Origin: Flavobacterium denitrificans DSM 15936
GTDB taxonomy: Bacteria > Bacteroidota > Bacteroidia > Flavobacteriales > Flavobacteriaceae
Direction of reading: 5' to 3'
Length of the DNA stretch: 64,000 nt
Assembly (NCBI RefSeq): GCF_000425445.1
Contig: NZ_AUDL01000004.1
Span: 62,001-126,000, forward strand
Positions 46,015 through 54,166 of the stretch are shown here, piece by piece. Made by a program: the position numbers and the translations under genes. Position 1 is the first letter of the stretch, and every line of letters begins with the position of its first letter. A model generated the notes under the pieces. It had not been told where the DNA came from and searched no databases. It saw nothing but the letters and a program-made list of their open reading frames with translations.

Positions 46015-46605
46015 TCAGTTAAATTTTGAAAACCTGTTTTCAATATCAGTTAACCATTTTACCCTTTTTTCCTGACTGACTGACTTTACCATATTATAGC
46101 TAATCCATTTAAGATTTTTGTAACCCATAGTTTTGAAAACACTTTTTATCATTGCTTTCTTGATTAAGTTGCCTATGAGTAGGGAATACATTATTTTGGG
46201 TTTGTTCATCGTAGTGATGACAGTTACACCTTTTAGGTTTTTTAATAGAGGTACTAATCCAAAACCTCTGGGATGGTGGTCATATACAATTCCGGGACTT
46301 AAAACACGGTCAATAAATCCTTTTGTCATTGCAGGCATCAAATCCCACCAAATAGGAAAGATAAAAATCAGATGGTCTGCCTTTTTTAGACGTTCGCTGT
46401 AATCTATTACCTGCGGGTCAATGGGTTTGTGTTCTACAAAGGCTTTTAAATCGGCCTTTGACATTACAGGATTAAATCCGTCATTGTCAAGATGCATCAG
46501 GTCAACTTCGTGATCTGCATTTTTTAGCCCTTTTGTTACGGCATCTAATATGGCATTGTTATAACTTCCCTCGTAAGGATGATTAAATACTATTGCTACT
46601 CTCAT
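46015..46605 (-). CDS. NAD(P)H-dependent flavodoxin-fold oxidoreductase
   Basis: 196 residues of the NQO1/KefF/MdaB-like family. The first strand and phosphate loop (MRVAIVFNHPYEGSYNNAIL) and the active-site strand (HLIFIFPIWWDLMPAMTKGF) are clear; the long linker around YDHHPRGFGLVPLL is typical. It reduces quinones or similar compounds by two electrons using FMN or FAD. It is the first gene of the four-gene redox operon. Its promoter region and first codons are duplicated at 48654-48761. Confidence 0.88.
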   Translation of the reverse strand: MRVAIVFNHPYEGSYNNAILDAVTKGLKNADHEVDLMHLDNDGFNPVMSKADLKAFVEHKPIDPQVIDYSERLKKADHLIFIFPIWWDLMPAMTKGFIDRVLSPGIVYDHHPRGFGLVPLLKNLKGVTVITTMNKPKIMYSLLIGNLIKKAMIKSVFKTMGYKNLKWISYNMVKSVSQEKRVKWLTDIENRFSKFN

Positions 46606-46690
46606 TTTTTACTTTATTTTATTCTGCAAAGTTGAGAAGTAGCAAATGCTCTGACGATAACAATTGTAAAGAAATGGCAAAGAGATTGCC
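46588..46690 (-). repeat. Promoter repeat, original copy
   Basis: About 103 bp covering the first six codons, leader and promoter of the oxidoreductase gene. It is repeated at 48654-48761 with two substitutions and a 5-bp insertion in the other copy. On the minus strand a CAACTTTG box resembles the Bacteroidota -7 element. GGCAA-AGAGA-TTGCC (46676-46690) is a possible operator beside the AraC gene. Confidence 0.85.
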
Positions 46691-46709
46691 TTTCATTGTT
46701 TGTCGTTCG

Positions 46710-47624
46710 TCAATTAAACGATTGTTTAAATTCCAAAGGTGAGAGCTGTGTTTTTGCTTTAAATAGTTTGCTAAAGGATTGCGGATGTTCAAATCCTAAT
46801 TGATAAGCAATTTCCGATACCGATAAATGGGTTTCTGTTAAATAATCTTTTGCTTTTTCAATTAATTTTTCGTGAATGTGTTGTTGTGCATTATGTCCTG
46901 TGAGTGACCGAAGTAGGTCACCTAAATAACGAGGGGAAAGATTTAGCTCCCCTGCCAGATACTCAACTGTTGGCAATCCCCTTTGTAAGGCTTCTTCTTG
47001 TTCAAAATACGTATTTAATAACTGTTCCATCCGTGTAAGCAAATCGTGGTTCACGATTTTTCTTGTAATGAATTGTCGTCCGTAAAATCTCGAACAATAG
47101 TTTAACAACAATTCAAGGGTTGATACTATTATGTTTTGACTGTGCTCATCTATGTTTTCCTTTAATTCCGTTTGGATTTTTAACACACAATCGTATAAAA
47201 TCTGCTTTTCCTTTTCCGATAGATGAAGGCCTTCGGATATTTCATAAGAAAAGAAGTTATACCCTTTTATTTTATGTCCCAAAGAAGTAGTTCTTATCAA
47301 GTCAGGGTGAAAGAACAAACCCCACCCTAACATATTCTCTGACACCTCAACATCATTATCCATTTCAATGATTTGATTTGGTGCCATACAAATCAAATTT
47401 CCATCCTGAAAATCAACAACCTTGCGACCATATTTGATATTGTTTTTAGAATAGTTTTTGAACATCATCGAATAAAAACCAGCTGAAATCCTTATGTCAT
47501 CACGTATATGTTCATCTACCTTGCTGAAATCTACAACAGCAACCAAAGGGTGCTGGATGTTTTTATTCGAATAAAATAATTTGAATAAATCCGAAACAGT
47601 TTTTAAATGGACAAATGCACCCAT
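46710..47624 (-). CDS. AraC-family regulator
   Basis: 304 residues. The N-terminal sensor part (GAFVHLKTVSDLFKLFYSNK, RKVVDFQDGNLICMAPNQII) is followed by a C-terminal double HTH (LAGELNLSPRYLGDLLRSLT, VSEIAYQLGFEHPQSFSKLF) with the usual AraC end LSPLEFKQSF. It lies directly upstream of the redox operon in the same direction, 104 bp before the oxidoreductase start, and the inverted repeat at 46676-46690 is a candidate site. It is probably the activator of that operon. Confidence 0.9.
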   Translation of the reverse strand: MGAFVHLKTVSDLFKLFYSNKNIQHPLVAVVDFSKVDEHIRDDIRISAGFYSMMFKNYSKNNIKYGRKVVDFQDGNLICMAPNQIIEMDNDVEVSENMLGWGLFFHPDLIRTTSLGHKIKGYNFFSYEISEGLHLSEKEKQILYDCVLKIQTELKENIDEHSQNIIVSTLELLLNYCSRFYGRQFITRKIVNHDLLTRMEQLLNTYFEQEEALQRGLPTVEYLAGELNLSPRYLGDLLRSLTGHNAQQHIHEKLIEKAKDYLTETHLSVSEIAYQLGFEHPQSFSKLFKAKTQLSPLEFKQSFN

Positions 47625-47696
47625 AAATTATTGGTTAAAGTCGTTATAAATATAGAATTATTGTATTACCAATGGCTGTATATTTTTTTTAATTGT

Positions 47697-48512
47697 TTAC
47701 AATCCGAATTGTGATTTTACTCCTCCAATAAAAATTTCATCATCTATTTGTTGACGGTTTGCTATAAACATTTTAGCGTCTTCCCCCGCAATATATCTCA
47801 ATTGATTTTTGTTATCGGTAGCTGCTTCATAAATTGCATTGGCAATCAAAGTCCCTGATGACGCATTTTTATATAAGGCGGGCATTCCTTCCAATACTTT
47901 ACCAACTAATGGTTGATATTCTGCCATCGTTTCGTCATTTGAAAAATCTAATGAACGGCTTGCAAAGTCGGTGGCAATGGCGCCAGGTTCAATGATTTTT
48001 ACTTTTCCGCCAAATTGTTCCACCTCATAGTTCAAAGCTTCCGAAATACCTTCAACAGCAAATTTAGTTCCATGATATAAAGAGCCTAATGGAAATGCCA
48101 TTTTACCTCCGATAGAGGAAATATTAATGATAACGCCATCTTTGTTCTGGCGAAAGTGCGGAAGTAATGCTTTGGTAACATCCAACAGCCCAATTACATT
48201 AGTGTTAAATTGACGAATGATTCTTTCCCTTGTGAAAGATTCCAATGTTCCGTAAGCACCATAACCAGCATTGTTAAGCAACACATCAATTTTCCCAAAA
48301 CTTTGGATACCTAGGTTTACTGCTTTTTTGATGGACTCCAAATCCAGTACATCGAGGTGGGTAACCCAAACATTGTGTAATGTAGTTAGCTCTGTTTCTC
48401 TTTCAGGATTTCGCATAGTAGCGATGACATTCCAACCTTTTGACTGAAACAGCTTGGCAGTTGCTTTTCCCAAACCTGCGGAAGCTCCTGTAATGAAAAT
48501 TGTTTTTTGCAT
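47697..48512 (-). CDS. Short-chain dehydrogenase/reductase
   Basis: 271 residues from ATG 48512 (MQKTIFITGASAGLGKATAK); a longer frame adds ten residues unlike the family. The NAD(P)-binding TGASAGLG, structural NNAGYGAYG and catalytic YHGTK with the preceding Ser (NISSIGG) are all present. It reduces carbonyls or oxidises alcohols of unknown identity. A copy of the oxidoreductase promoter lies about 140-250 bp upstream in the same direction, so it is probably controlled by the same AraC regulator. Confidence 0.92.
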   Translation of the reverse strand: MQKTIFITGASAGLGKATAKLFQSKGWNVIATMRNPERETELTTLHNVWVTHLDVLDLESIKKAVNLGIQSFGKIDVLLNNAGYGAYGTLESFTRERIIRQFNTNVIGLLDVTKALLPHFRQNKDGVIINISSIGGKMAFPLGSLYHGTKFAVEGISEALNYEVEQFGGKVKIIEPGAIATDFASRSLDFSNDETMAEYQPLVGKVLEGMPALYKNASSGTLIANAIYEAATDNKNQLRYIAGEDAKMFIANRQQIDDEIFIGGVKSQFGL

Positions 48513-48647
48513 ATTCTTATTCTTTAAAATTTGATAATGCAAAAGTCAGAAGAAGCCAAAAGTTATTTGTTGCCAAATTGAGTTACGTTGTAACCAAAAT
48601 GAGTTTTTTGGGCTGTAAACCTTAATGTCGAGTGTCTGTGATAATTT

Positions 48648-48671
48648 TCAAAGTACTATTGCTACTCTCAT
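48648..48671 (-). pseudogene. Truncated 5' end of duplicated oxidoreductase gene
   Basis: The second promoter copy still carries the first codons of the oxidoreductase gene, reading M-R-V-A-I-V-L-stop. The rest of the gene is missing. It may now be a seven-residue leader ORF ahead of the SDR gene. Confidence 0.7.
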
Positions 48672-48761
48672 TTTTTACTTTACTTGATTTTATTCTGCAA
48701 AGTTGAGAAGTAGCAAATGCTTTGACGATAACAATTGTAAAGAAATGGCAAAGAGATAGCC
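48654..48761 (-). repeat. Promoter repeat, second copy, upstream of the SDR gene
   Basis: A 108-bp near-identical copy of 46588-46690 in the same orientation. It holds the -7-like CAACTTTG box and now faces the SDR gene. Two substitutions plus a 5-bp TTGAC-type insertion separate the copies. Confidence 0.85.
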
Positions 48762-48818
48762 AATGGATTTTATTTGTATGGTATTTCACGTCACAAATAA
48801 ATTTGAAGGAAAATGGAC

Positions 48819-49340
48819 TTATCGCCTGTTTCGTATTCGGCTTAATGAAACAGAAGTGATGCCTAAATAGGATGCGATATAATGTTGCGGAATACGCTGG
48901 ATAATATGGGGATATTCTTCAATAAGCTCTTGGTAGCGTTGTTGAGGCGTATTTTTAAGATAGGAATAGAAAATTTTTTGAGATTGCAAAAGTCGTCTGA
49001 ATAAATGTTCCTGCATCTCTTCTTTGATTTCTGGCAAATTTTCTAATGCGTTTTGAAAGTCTTGTTGCGAAATCGTCTGTAAAATACAAGGTTCTAAACT
49101 TTCAATGCTGTATAAACTCAGTTGATTTGTTCTAAAACTTTCAATAGAAGAAACCTTGTCGCCTTCAAAGAAAAATTGAGTAGTAATTTCTCTACCGTCA
49201 TTATTTACCCAGGTCCGCAAACAGCCTTTCTCGATAAAGAACATTGTTCTCGAAATTTCTCCTTCCTGTAAAAGGATTGTTTTGGCAGGAACTTCCTGTC
49301 GTTTAAAAAGATGGTCGAATTTATCCCAATTGCTAGTCAT
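48819..49340 (-). CDS. Crp/Fnr-family regulator
   Basis: 173 residues. A cyclic-nucleotide-binding-type beta barrel (EVPAKTILLQEGEISRTMFF, GCLRTWVNNDGREITTQFFF) and the dimer helix lead to a short winged HTH (RIPQHYIASYLGITSVSLSR) ending IRNRR. It lacks the Fnr cysteines and the full cAMP pocket, as usual for this Bacteroidota subgroup. It is transcribed toward the SDR gene with a 276-bp gap. Its ligand and targets are unknown. Confidence 0.88.
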   Translation of the reverse strand: MTSNWDKFDHLFKRQEVPAKTILLQEGEISRTMFFIEKGCLRTWVNNDGREITTQFFFEGDKVSSIESFRTNQLSLYSIESLEPCILQTISQQDFQNALENLPEIKEEMQEHLFRRLLQSQKIFYSYLKNTPQQRYQELIEEYPHIIQRIPQHYIASYLGITSVSLSRIRNRR

Positions 49341-49426
49341 TGTTTATATTTTTTATTTATGGGAGCTGAGGCTCGTTTCTCTCAGGAAAAATGGATGCTG
49401 ACAATGTATGTTTCGTTTTTGCGTAA

Positions 49427-49792
49427 TTAAACATTATAGCTTAGCTGTAATTTTTTTTTGTGTTTTTCTCCCCAATCAGCTAATGCTGTAACAACATCTT
49501 TAAGTGTTGTTGCATATTCTGTATAAATATATTCTACAACAATAGGTGTTTGTTCAGCGTGTACGACTCTTGTGAGCAATCCGTTCAATTCTAATTGCTT
49601 TAATTCATTAGAAAGTACTCTTGCTGAAATGCCTTTAATTGTCCGCTGTAATTCGTTGAAACGGGTCTGTCCGCTAAACAAAGCTATAATAATTCGTAAT
49701 TTCCATTTACCACCCAATACGTACAATGCGTCCTCTACCGAGTTGATGTGCTTAGTGCATTGTACTTCTGAATACATTACTTTTTGTTTCAT
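49427..49792 (-). CDS. HxlR-family regulator 1 with Cys12
   Basis: 121 residues of the HxlR/DUF24 winged-helix family (ALYVLGGKWKLRIIIALFSG, FNELQRTIKGISARVLSNEL). Cys12 lies just before the first helix, the position of the redox-sensing Cys in YodB-type members. It is divergent from a DoxX gene, with two small palindromes in the 107-bp gap. It probably represses that gene and itself and responds to reactive electrophiles or oxidants; the signal is inference from Cys12 and the redox cargo. Confidence 0.9.
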   Translation of the reverse strand: MKQKVMYSEVQCTKHINSVEDALYVLGGKWKLRIIIALFSGQTRFNELQRTIKGISARVLSNELKQLELNGLLTRVVHAEQTPIVVEYIYTEYATTLKDVVTALADWGEKHKKKLQLSYNV

Positions 49793-49804
49793 AATTTATT
49801 GCAA

Positions 49805-49853
49805 GTAACCTAATAGTTACCACTAACCTTTTGTTTACTACTAACTATTAGTA
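49805..49853. promoter_or_regulatory. Two candidate HxlR operators
   Basis: GTAAC-CTAATA-GTTAC (49805-49820) and TACTAA-CTA-TTAGTA (49839-49853) are imperfect-spacer palindromes between the divergent HxlR 1 and DoxX genes. The second has TACT...AGTA ends like sites described for the HxlR-family repressor YodB. Confidence 0.55.
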
Positions 49854-49899
49854 ATCAAATATAAGTAATTTTACAGCATTAAAAATTAAAAAGAGAAAA

Positions 49900-50259
49900 A
49901 TGAAGTCAACAAAAATCACTTATTACATTACGACAGGGTTGATGTCGTTAGCAATGGCATTTTCAACATTTGCGTATTTGTCAAATCCTGCTTTAAAAGA
50001 AGCGTTTCAGCATTTGGGTTTTCCTGATTATTTCAGGATTGAATTAGCAATTGCAAAAGGTCTTGCCGCCATTGCACTTTGGCTGCCTTTCCGTTTTGCG
50101 AAAGAAACAGCTTATATTGGTTTGTCAATTAGTTTCATATCTGCATTTATTGCACACTCGGTTGTTGGCGATCCTATATTCAATATTCTGTATCCATTGT
50201 TCATTTTGGCAATACTTGTTGTATCGTATGTAACGTATAGGAAAAGTAACTTTGCATAA
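49900..50259 (+). CDS. DoxX-like membrane protein
   Basis: 119 residues with four membrane helices in the DoxX layout (ITYYITTGLMSLAMAFSTFA, PDYFRIELAIAKGLAAIALW, TAYIGLSISFISAFIAHSVV, NILYPLFILAILVVSYVTYR). Members are often controlled by HxlR or similar stress regulators and are linked to thiol or electrophile stress. It is divergent from HxlR 1 and convergent with HxlR 2. Confidence 0.85.
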   Translation: MKSTKITYYITTGLMSLAMAFSTFAYLSNPALKEAFQHLGFPDYFRIELAIAKGLAAIALWLPFRFAKETAYIGLSISFISAFIAHSVVGDPIFNILYPLFILAILVVSYVTYRKSNFA

Positions 50260-50281
50260 TATATGGCAATTTCCATTAAAA

Positions 50282-50653
50282 TCAGACTACGTTTTCAAAT
50301 TTAGGGTCTTTTTCTAATGCTTTGTTAAGTACAAATCGGTTTTCTTCGCCCCATTGTTCAATAGTTAAAATCAATGGTAAAAGTTTTTCACCAAGTTCTG
50401 TAAGTTCATATTCAACTTTAGGAACTTTGGTATTGAAAGTCTTTTTATTGATAAATCCGTGCAATACTAATTCTTGCAATTGTTGGTCCATAACTCTTCT
50501 GTCAGCGTTCGGAATTTTACGCTGCAGTTCACTTGGACGTTTGAGGTTTTTGGAAATATAATAAACAAGCATCAGTTTCCATTTGCCATTTAGAAGTTCT
50601 TTGAAAAAATGTAAACCGCAGTCAAGTTGAACAGGTGTTTTCTTTTGATACAT
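50282..50653 (-). CDS. HxlR-family regulator 2 with Cys12
   Basis: 123 residues. The HxlR winged helix is clear (HFFKELLNGKWKLMLVYYIS, RPSELQRKIPNADRRVMDQQ, LPLILTIEQWGEENRFVLNK), with Cys12 again at the sensing position (QLDCGLHFF). It shares only family-level similarity with HxlR 1. TAACTTTG on the minus strand at 50673-50680 is a perfect Bacteroidota -7 box for this gene. It is divergent from the EthD-domain gene across a perfect 20-bp palindrome. Confidence 0.9.
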   Translation of the reverse strand: MYQKKTPVQLDCGLHFFKELLNGKWKLMLVYYISKNLKRPSELQRKIPNADRRVMDQQLQELVLHGFINKKTFNTKVPKVEYELTELGEKLLPLILTIEQWGEENRFVLNKALEKDPKFENVV

Positions 50654-50672
50654 ATAAACTATTTTACTTCTG

Positions 50673-50680
50673 CAAAGTTA
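50673..50680 (-). promoter_or_regulatory. -7 box of HxlR 2 gene
   Basis: TAACTTTG on the minus strand matches TAnnTTTG exactly and lies 20 bp before the ATG at 50653. No clear -33 partner was seen. Confidence 0.6.
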
Positions 50681-50713
50681 CACAGTTTTCTATGTCTCTG
50701 TAACCAGATAGAA

Positions 50714-50733
50714 TACGCATAAATTTATGCGTA
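50714..50733. promoter_or_regulatory. Perfect 20-bp palindrome, candidate HxlR 2 operator
   Basis: TACGCATAAATTTATGCGTA is fully self-complementary and lies between HxlR 2 and the EthD gene, touching the -33 region of the latter's promoter. Bound repressor would block both transcripts. Confidence 0.75.
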
Positions 50734-50734
50734 A

Positions 50735-50765
50735 TTGTCTAAAAAAATGAAGCGTTCTACCTTTG
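50735..50765 (+). promoter_or_regulatory. Bacteroidota-type promoter of the EthD gene
   Basis: TTG at 50735-50737 and TACCTTTG at 50758-50765, 20 bp apart, match the -33/-7 consensus. The -7 box sits 20 bp before ATG 50786, which decides the start codon of the gene. Confidence 0.75.
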
Positions 50766-50785
50766 TAGAAATTAAAATTACAAAT

Positions 50786-51124
50786 ATGCTAAAGTTTACG
50801 TTTTTAATCCGAAAAACCACAGGAATGAGCAAAGAAGATTTTATTGATTATCATAGAAATCATCACGCACCTTTGTTTATGTCTATTCTCGAATCAAAGC
50901 AATATGTGAAAAAGTATGTTGTTTCTCATCCTAAAATAATTGAAGGTTTTCCACTACCAGCGTATGACGGTATAACTGATATTTATTTTGCCTCAATGAA
51001 CGACTTTAACAGCTTCTTTGCAAGTGAAAACTACAAACAAAAAGTCCACCCTGATGAAAGTAATTTCATTGATTTGAATGACGTGGTAACGCTTGTGTCC
51101 GATGAAGTAGTTGTTGTAGATTAA
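50786..51124 (+). CDS. EthD-domain protein
   Basis: 112 residues from ATG 50786; an upstream in-frame ATG at 50735 lies inside the promoter and is rejected. The EthD fold (ferredoxin-like dimer) is seen in KFTFLIRKTTGMSKEDFIDY, HRNHHAPLF and FPLPAYDGITDIYFASMNDF. Members include small cofactor-free monooxygenases and decarboxylases acting on quinone or polyketide-type rings. Regulation by HxlR 2 is likely. Confidence 0.85.
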   Translation: MLKFTFLIRKTTGMSKEDFIDYHRNHHAPLFMSILESKQYVKKYVVSHPKIIEGFPLPAYDGITDIYFASMNDFNSFFASENYKQKVHPDESNFIDLNDVVTLVSDEVVVVD

Positions 51125-51518
51125 TTAAAGAACTTGAACTGTATGAATCCAGACAATTCTACTCTGCGACCCACAATAGAACTAAACCTACCCAATTATC
51201 TGCTTTCGGTGATTCAACCCCAATAGTGAGGGTAAGATATTTTTAGCGTTTCGCCGTATTGGCTAAGTTGATATTTTACAGTGATGAGTTGATTCAACTC
51301 AAGCTCTTTGAGTTTTCTACTGAGCATTTTTCAGGAAATGACCTCTAAATTAGTTAAACATAAAACAGGCGAAGTTTTCCATTAAACTTCGCCTGTTTTA
51401 ATTAAGCACTTAAAGAGCTGGAGTCTACGAATTCGCTGTTGGTAAAAAACGAAATGTTACAAATGCAGGGTACAGGCAAGTGGCTTTCTGCCATCTGGTG
51501 TTTGTTATGTTTTATCTT
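51125..51518. other. 394-bp intergenic region with decayed coding traces
   Basis: Two short open stretches look like remnants: one starts MNPDNSTLRPTIELN near 51144 and stops after about 27 codons; another reads YSDELIQLKLFEF near 51278. Neither was identified. The strong hairpin at 51361-51400 lies after them. The rest holds nothing recognisable. Confidence 0.4.
51361..51400. terminator. 17-bp perfect stem terminator
   Basis: TAAAACAGGCGAAGTTT pairs fully with AAACTTCGCCTGTTTTA around TCCATT. A tract on the left and T tract on the right allow termination of both the EthD transcript and any minus-strand read from the monooxygenase gene. Confidence 0.85.
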
Positions 51519-53036
51519 TTACTTCAACCATTTATTTATAGCTTCATTTAGTCTTTCGCTGTTAAACTGTTCTTCTGCCGTTTGAACCCAGGCCACAAAT
51601 CCGTCTGGTCTTATGAAAACACTATTGATAGCAGGCACTTCTCCGATTGCAGGTAAGTTCCATACAGAACTATTTCCTTTCACTATTGGAACTGCCTTAA
51701 TAATATCAATGCTTGACTGATATGCATAGGGAATTTCTAAATTGTTTTCTTCATTAAAATTCAGCAACAATGGTCTTGCTTTGTGCATGAGAGAAAACAA
51801 ATCTTTTTCTACACCATTTATTAATAATTTTATATTAGGTATCCTTTGTCCTAGCATTGTGTGAAATCCTTCTCCCCAATCATATCGAATACCCAAACCA
51901 CTTAATATTCTAGATAAATGAAGTGTTACTTCGGGTACTTCCACCATCGTATTTACAATCTCTCTCAGGGCTTCTATTTGTGCACCCGGTTTGATAAGTG
52001 CAGTTTGTGCTTTGGCCATTTGAAGTACTTTGGCACCTACCGGATGTCGCTCTTCTTCAAAACTATCGAGTAAAGAAACAGAAGCTTTGCCTGTGGCAAC
52101 CATGCCCAATTTCCAGCCTAAATTCACCGCATCCTGAACACCAAGATTTAAACCCTGACCACCAATAGGTGAATGTGTATGTGCGGCATCGCCAAGGAGG
52201 AATACACGCCTGTAACGATATTTTTTTACTTGTCTAAAACCATCGCCAAATCTTGACATCCAACGGGCGGAACGCAACCCGAAATCTGTACCAATTCCTT
52301 CTATCATAGCCTGCCGCAATTCTTCTAAAGTAACAGGTTGGCTTCTGTCTATCGGCGGTGTAACTTTCATCAGACTTACTCTAAACCAATCTTCTTCAAC
52401 ATTTGAAACCTGATAAGTTCCTATTTTAAGGTTACGGCCAAATCTTTCATTTTCTGCAGGCGGAGTGTTCAACAGAACATCCGCTACAATCCAATGAGAA
52501 ATCGGGTCTTCTCCTGTAAAACTTTCACCACATAATCTTCTAACTACACTGTTTCCGCCGTCGCAACCTGCAAGATATTTGGCGCTTAACTGTTTTATAT
52601 CTCCATTTTGCTGAACAAAAACATTTGCTTGATTTTCATCTTGAGTAAAATAAATTAATTCGGTAGCCCAATGAATATCTACTCCTAATTCGGTTGCCCG
52701 CTTTGTCAAAATTCGTTCTGTTTGATGTTGGGGTAGTATTAATGCATCCGGAAAATCAGGATCTAATGCCTTGGGCATCATTAGCATGCCCGAAAAAAGA
52801 ACTGCCTTCAGAGGATTTCCATGTTTTTCAAACTCTTCTGCCATGCCTCTCATTCTAAAATTCTCCATTGATCTGGCATTAATGCCAGGAGCACGGGATT
52901 CTCCCGTAGTACCTTGAGCTCTGCGTTCTACTATTGTAACATTTACTCCCATCAGTTTTAATTCGCAAGCCAACATCAAACCTGTAGGTCCTGCACCTGC
53001 TACGATTACATCGTATAACTTTTCTATACTGTCCAT
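51519..53036 (-). CDS. FAD-dependent aromatic-type monooxygenase
   Basis: 505 residues of the class A flavoprotein hydroxylase family (FAD_binding_3). The dinucleotide site GAGPTG is at 14-19, the mid motif LAGCDGGNSVVRR near 165 and the FAD ribityl motif LLGDAAHTHSPIGGQG near 285. The C-terminal 120 residues form the thioredoxin-like domain of the polyketide/rifampicin hydroxylase branch. It adds oxygen to an aromatic or quinone-like substrate using NAD(P)H. A drug-inactivating role is possible, since related enzymes act on rifampicin, but the substrate cannot be read from sequence. It is divergent from an AraC gene. Confidence 0.9.
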   Translation of the reverse strand: MDSIEKLYDVIVAGAGPTGLMLACELKLMGVNVTIVERRAQGTTGESRAPGINARSMENFRMRGMAEEFEKHGNPLKAVLFSGMLMMPKALDPDFPDALILPQHQTERILTKRATELGVDIHWATELIYFTQDENQANVFVQQNGDIKQLSAKYLAGCDGGNSVVRRLCGESFTGEDPISHWIVADVLLNTPPAENERFGRNLKIGTYQVSNVEEDWFRVSLMKVTPPIDRSQPVTLEELRQAMIEGIGTDFGLRSARWMSRFGDGFRQVKKYRYRRVFLLGDAAHTHSPIGGQGLNLGVQDAVNLGWKLGMVATGKASVSLLDSFEEERHPVGAKVLQMAKAQTALIKPGAQIEALREIVNTMVEVPEVTLHLSRILSGLGIRYDWGEGFHTMLGQRIPNIKLLINGVEKDLFSLMHKARPLLLNFNEENNLEIPYAYQSSIDIIKAVPIVKGNSSVWNLPAIGEVPAINSVFIRPDGFVAWVQTAEEQFNSERLNEAINKWLK

Positions 53037-53107
53037 TTTTATTTTGTTTAAATGATTTACGTTGCAAATTTCATGAGTTACATACGAATAAAATAGTTAT
53101 TTTTGAT

Positions 53108-54100
53108 ATGAAAATAGTCCAATATGGTATTTATATTGAAATGGAAAAAGCAATTGAGATAAACAACCTACCTGAATACATCAAAAAGTCGGGTGGTTTG
53201 ACTGATAAAAACGGTTACTTGAACTTTCCTGAAAGTTTGGGAACAGGCTATTTGAAAATGATAGCGCCTTTGCCTCAGCTCAGCATTATGCTTCAGCATT
53301 ATGAGCTAAAAAAAAGTCTTCTCATAAAACGAAGTAAGCATAACGATAGTAAAAGCACGTTGATTTTTAGTTTTAGGAATGTAATAGGGGGAAAACAGAA
53401 TGCGCAAAAAAAATCATCTTTTAAATTTATGCCTTCTGTTCAGGTATCTACTGCTGATGTGGCATTAGACATTGAAGTGCCGAACTTATTTGAAACAAGT
53501 AATATTATTATACGCATTGAAGTCAATTTTTTAAGGCAGTTGTTGGAAAAAGATAATAATGCCCGACTGACGGAATTAGTAATACAAAAAGAGCAATCCT
53601 ATTTGTATGAAGAGTTTGTTTCACCAAAAATACAATCGGTAGCTGCTGATATTTTCGAAATAGCGATTTCGCATCCTCTTGCAAACTTTTACTATAAAAT
53701 AAAAGCAGAGGAATTAATTTATTTGTTTTTTGAAAACTTACTACAACGTGATGAATTACCGAAATACTCCATTCATCCAAAAGATATAAAAGCGGTTTAT
53801 AAATTGCGGGAAGAAATGTTGGACAATATAAATGAGCCTCCAAAATTAGATATTTTAGCGACAAAGGCCAACATGAGTGTAAGTAAGTTGGGAAAAATCT
53901 TCAAGCAAATTTTTGGGGATAGCATTTACAATTATTATCAAAAATTGAGAATGCAGAAAGCGGCATTTTTACTTCGTGAAGAAAAACTATCCGTTTCGGA
54001 AGTAGGCTATCAGTTTGGTTTTTCAAACCTTAGCCACTTTAGCCGTCTTTTTGAAAAACATATTGGAATGAAGCCTAAAAAGTATAGTAAAATAAATTAA
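53108..54100 (+). CDS. AraC-family regulator divergent from the monooxygenase
   Basis: 330 residues from ATG 53108; a second ATG at 53141 (MEKAIEINNLPEYI) is also possible. The long N-terminal sensor part is unrecognised. The C-terminal double HTH (LDILATKANMSVSKLGKIFK, LSVSEVGYQFGFSNLSHFSR) ends with GMKPKKYSK. The 71-bp gap to the divergent monooxygenase gene suggests it controls that gene, perhaps in response to its substrate. Confidence 0.9.
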   Translation: MKIVQYGIYIEMEKAIEINNLPEYIKKSGGLTDKNGYLNFPESLGTGYLKMIAPLPQLSIMLQHYELKKSLLIKRSKHNDSKSTLIFSFRNVIGGKQNAQKKSSFKFMPSVQVSTADVALDIEVPNLFETSNIIIRIEVNFLRQLLEKDNNARLTELVIQKEQSYLYEEFVSPKIQSVAADIFEIAISHPLANFYYKIKAEELIYLFFENLLQRDELPKYSIHPKDIKAVYKLREEMLDNINEPPKLDILATKANMSVSKLGKIFKQIFGDSIYNYYQKLRMQKAAFLLREEKLSVSEVGYQFGFSNLSHFSRLFEKHIGMKPKKYSKIN

Positions 54101-54166
54101 ACAAAGCTTACTGAACACAACACTCTATTTATTTTAAAAAACGCTATTTACATTCTGTATCTATTC

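Noticed and set aside
51519..53036. Monooxygenase as Tet(X) tetracycline destructase
   Set aside because: Too long (505 against about 390 residues) and it carries the thioredoxin-like C-terminal domain of the polyketide/rifampicin hydroxylase branch.
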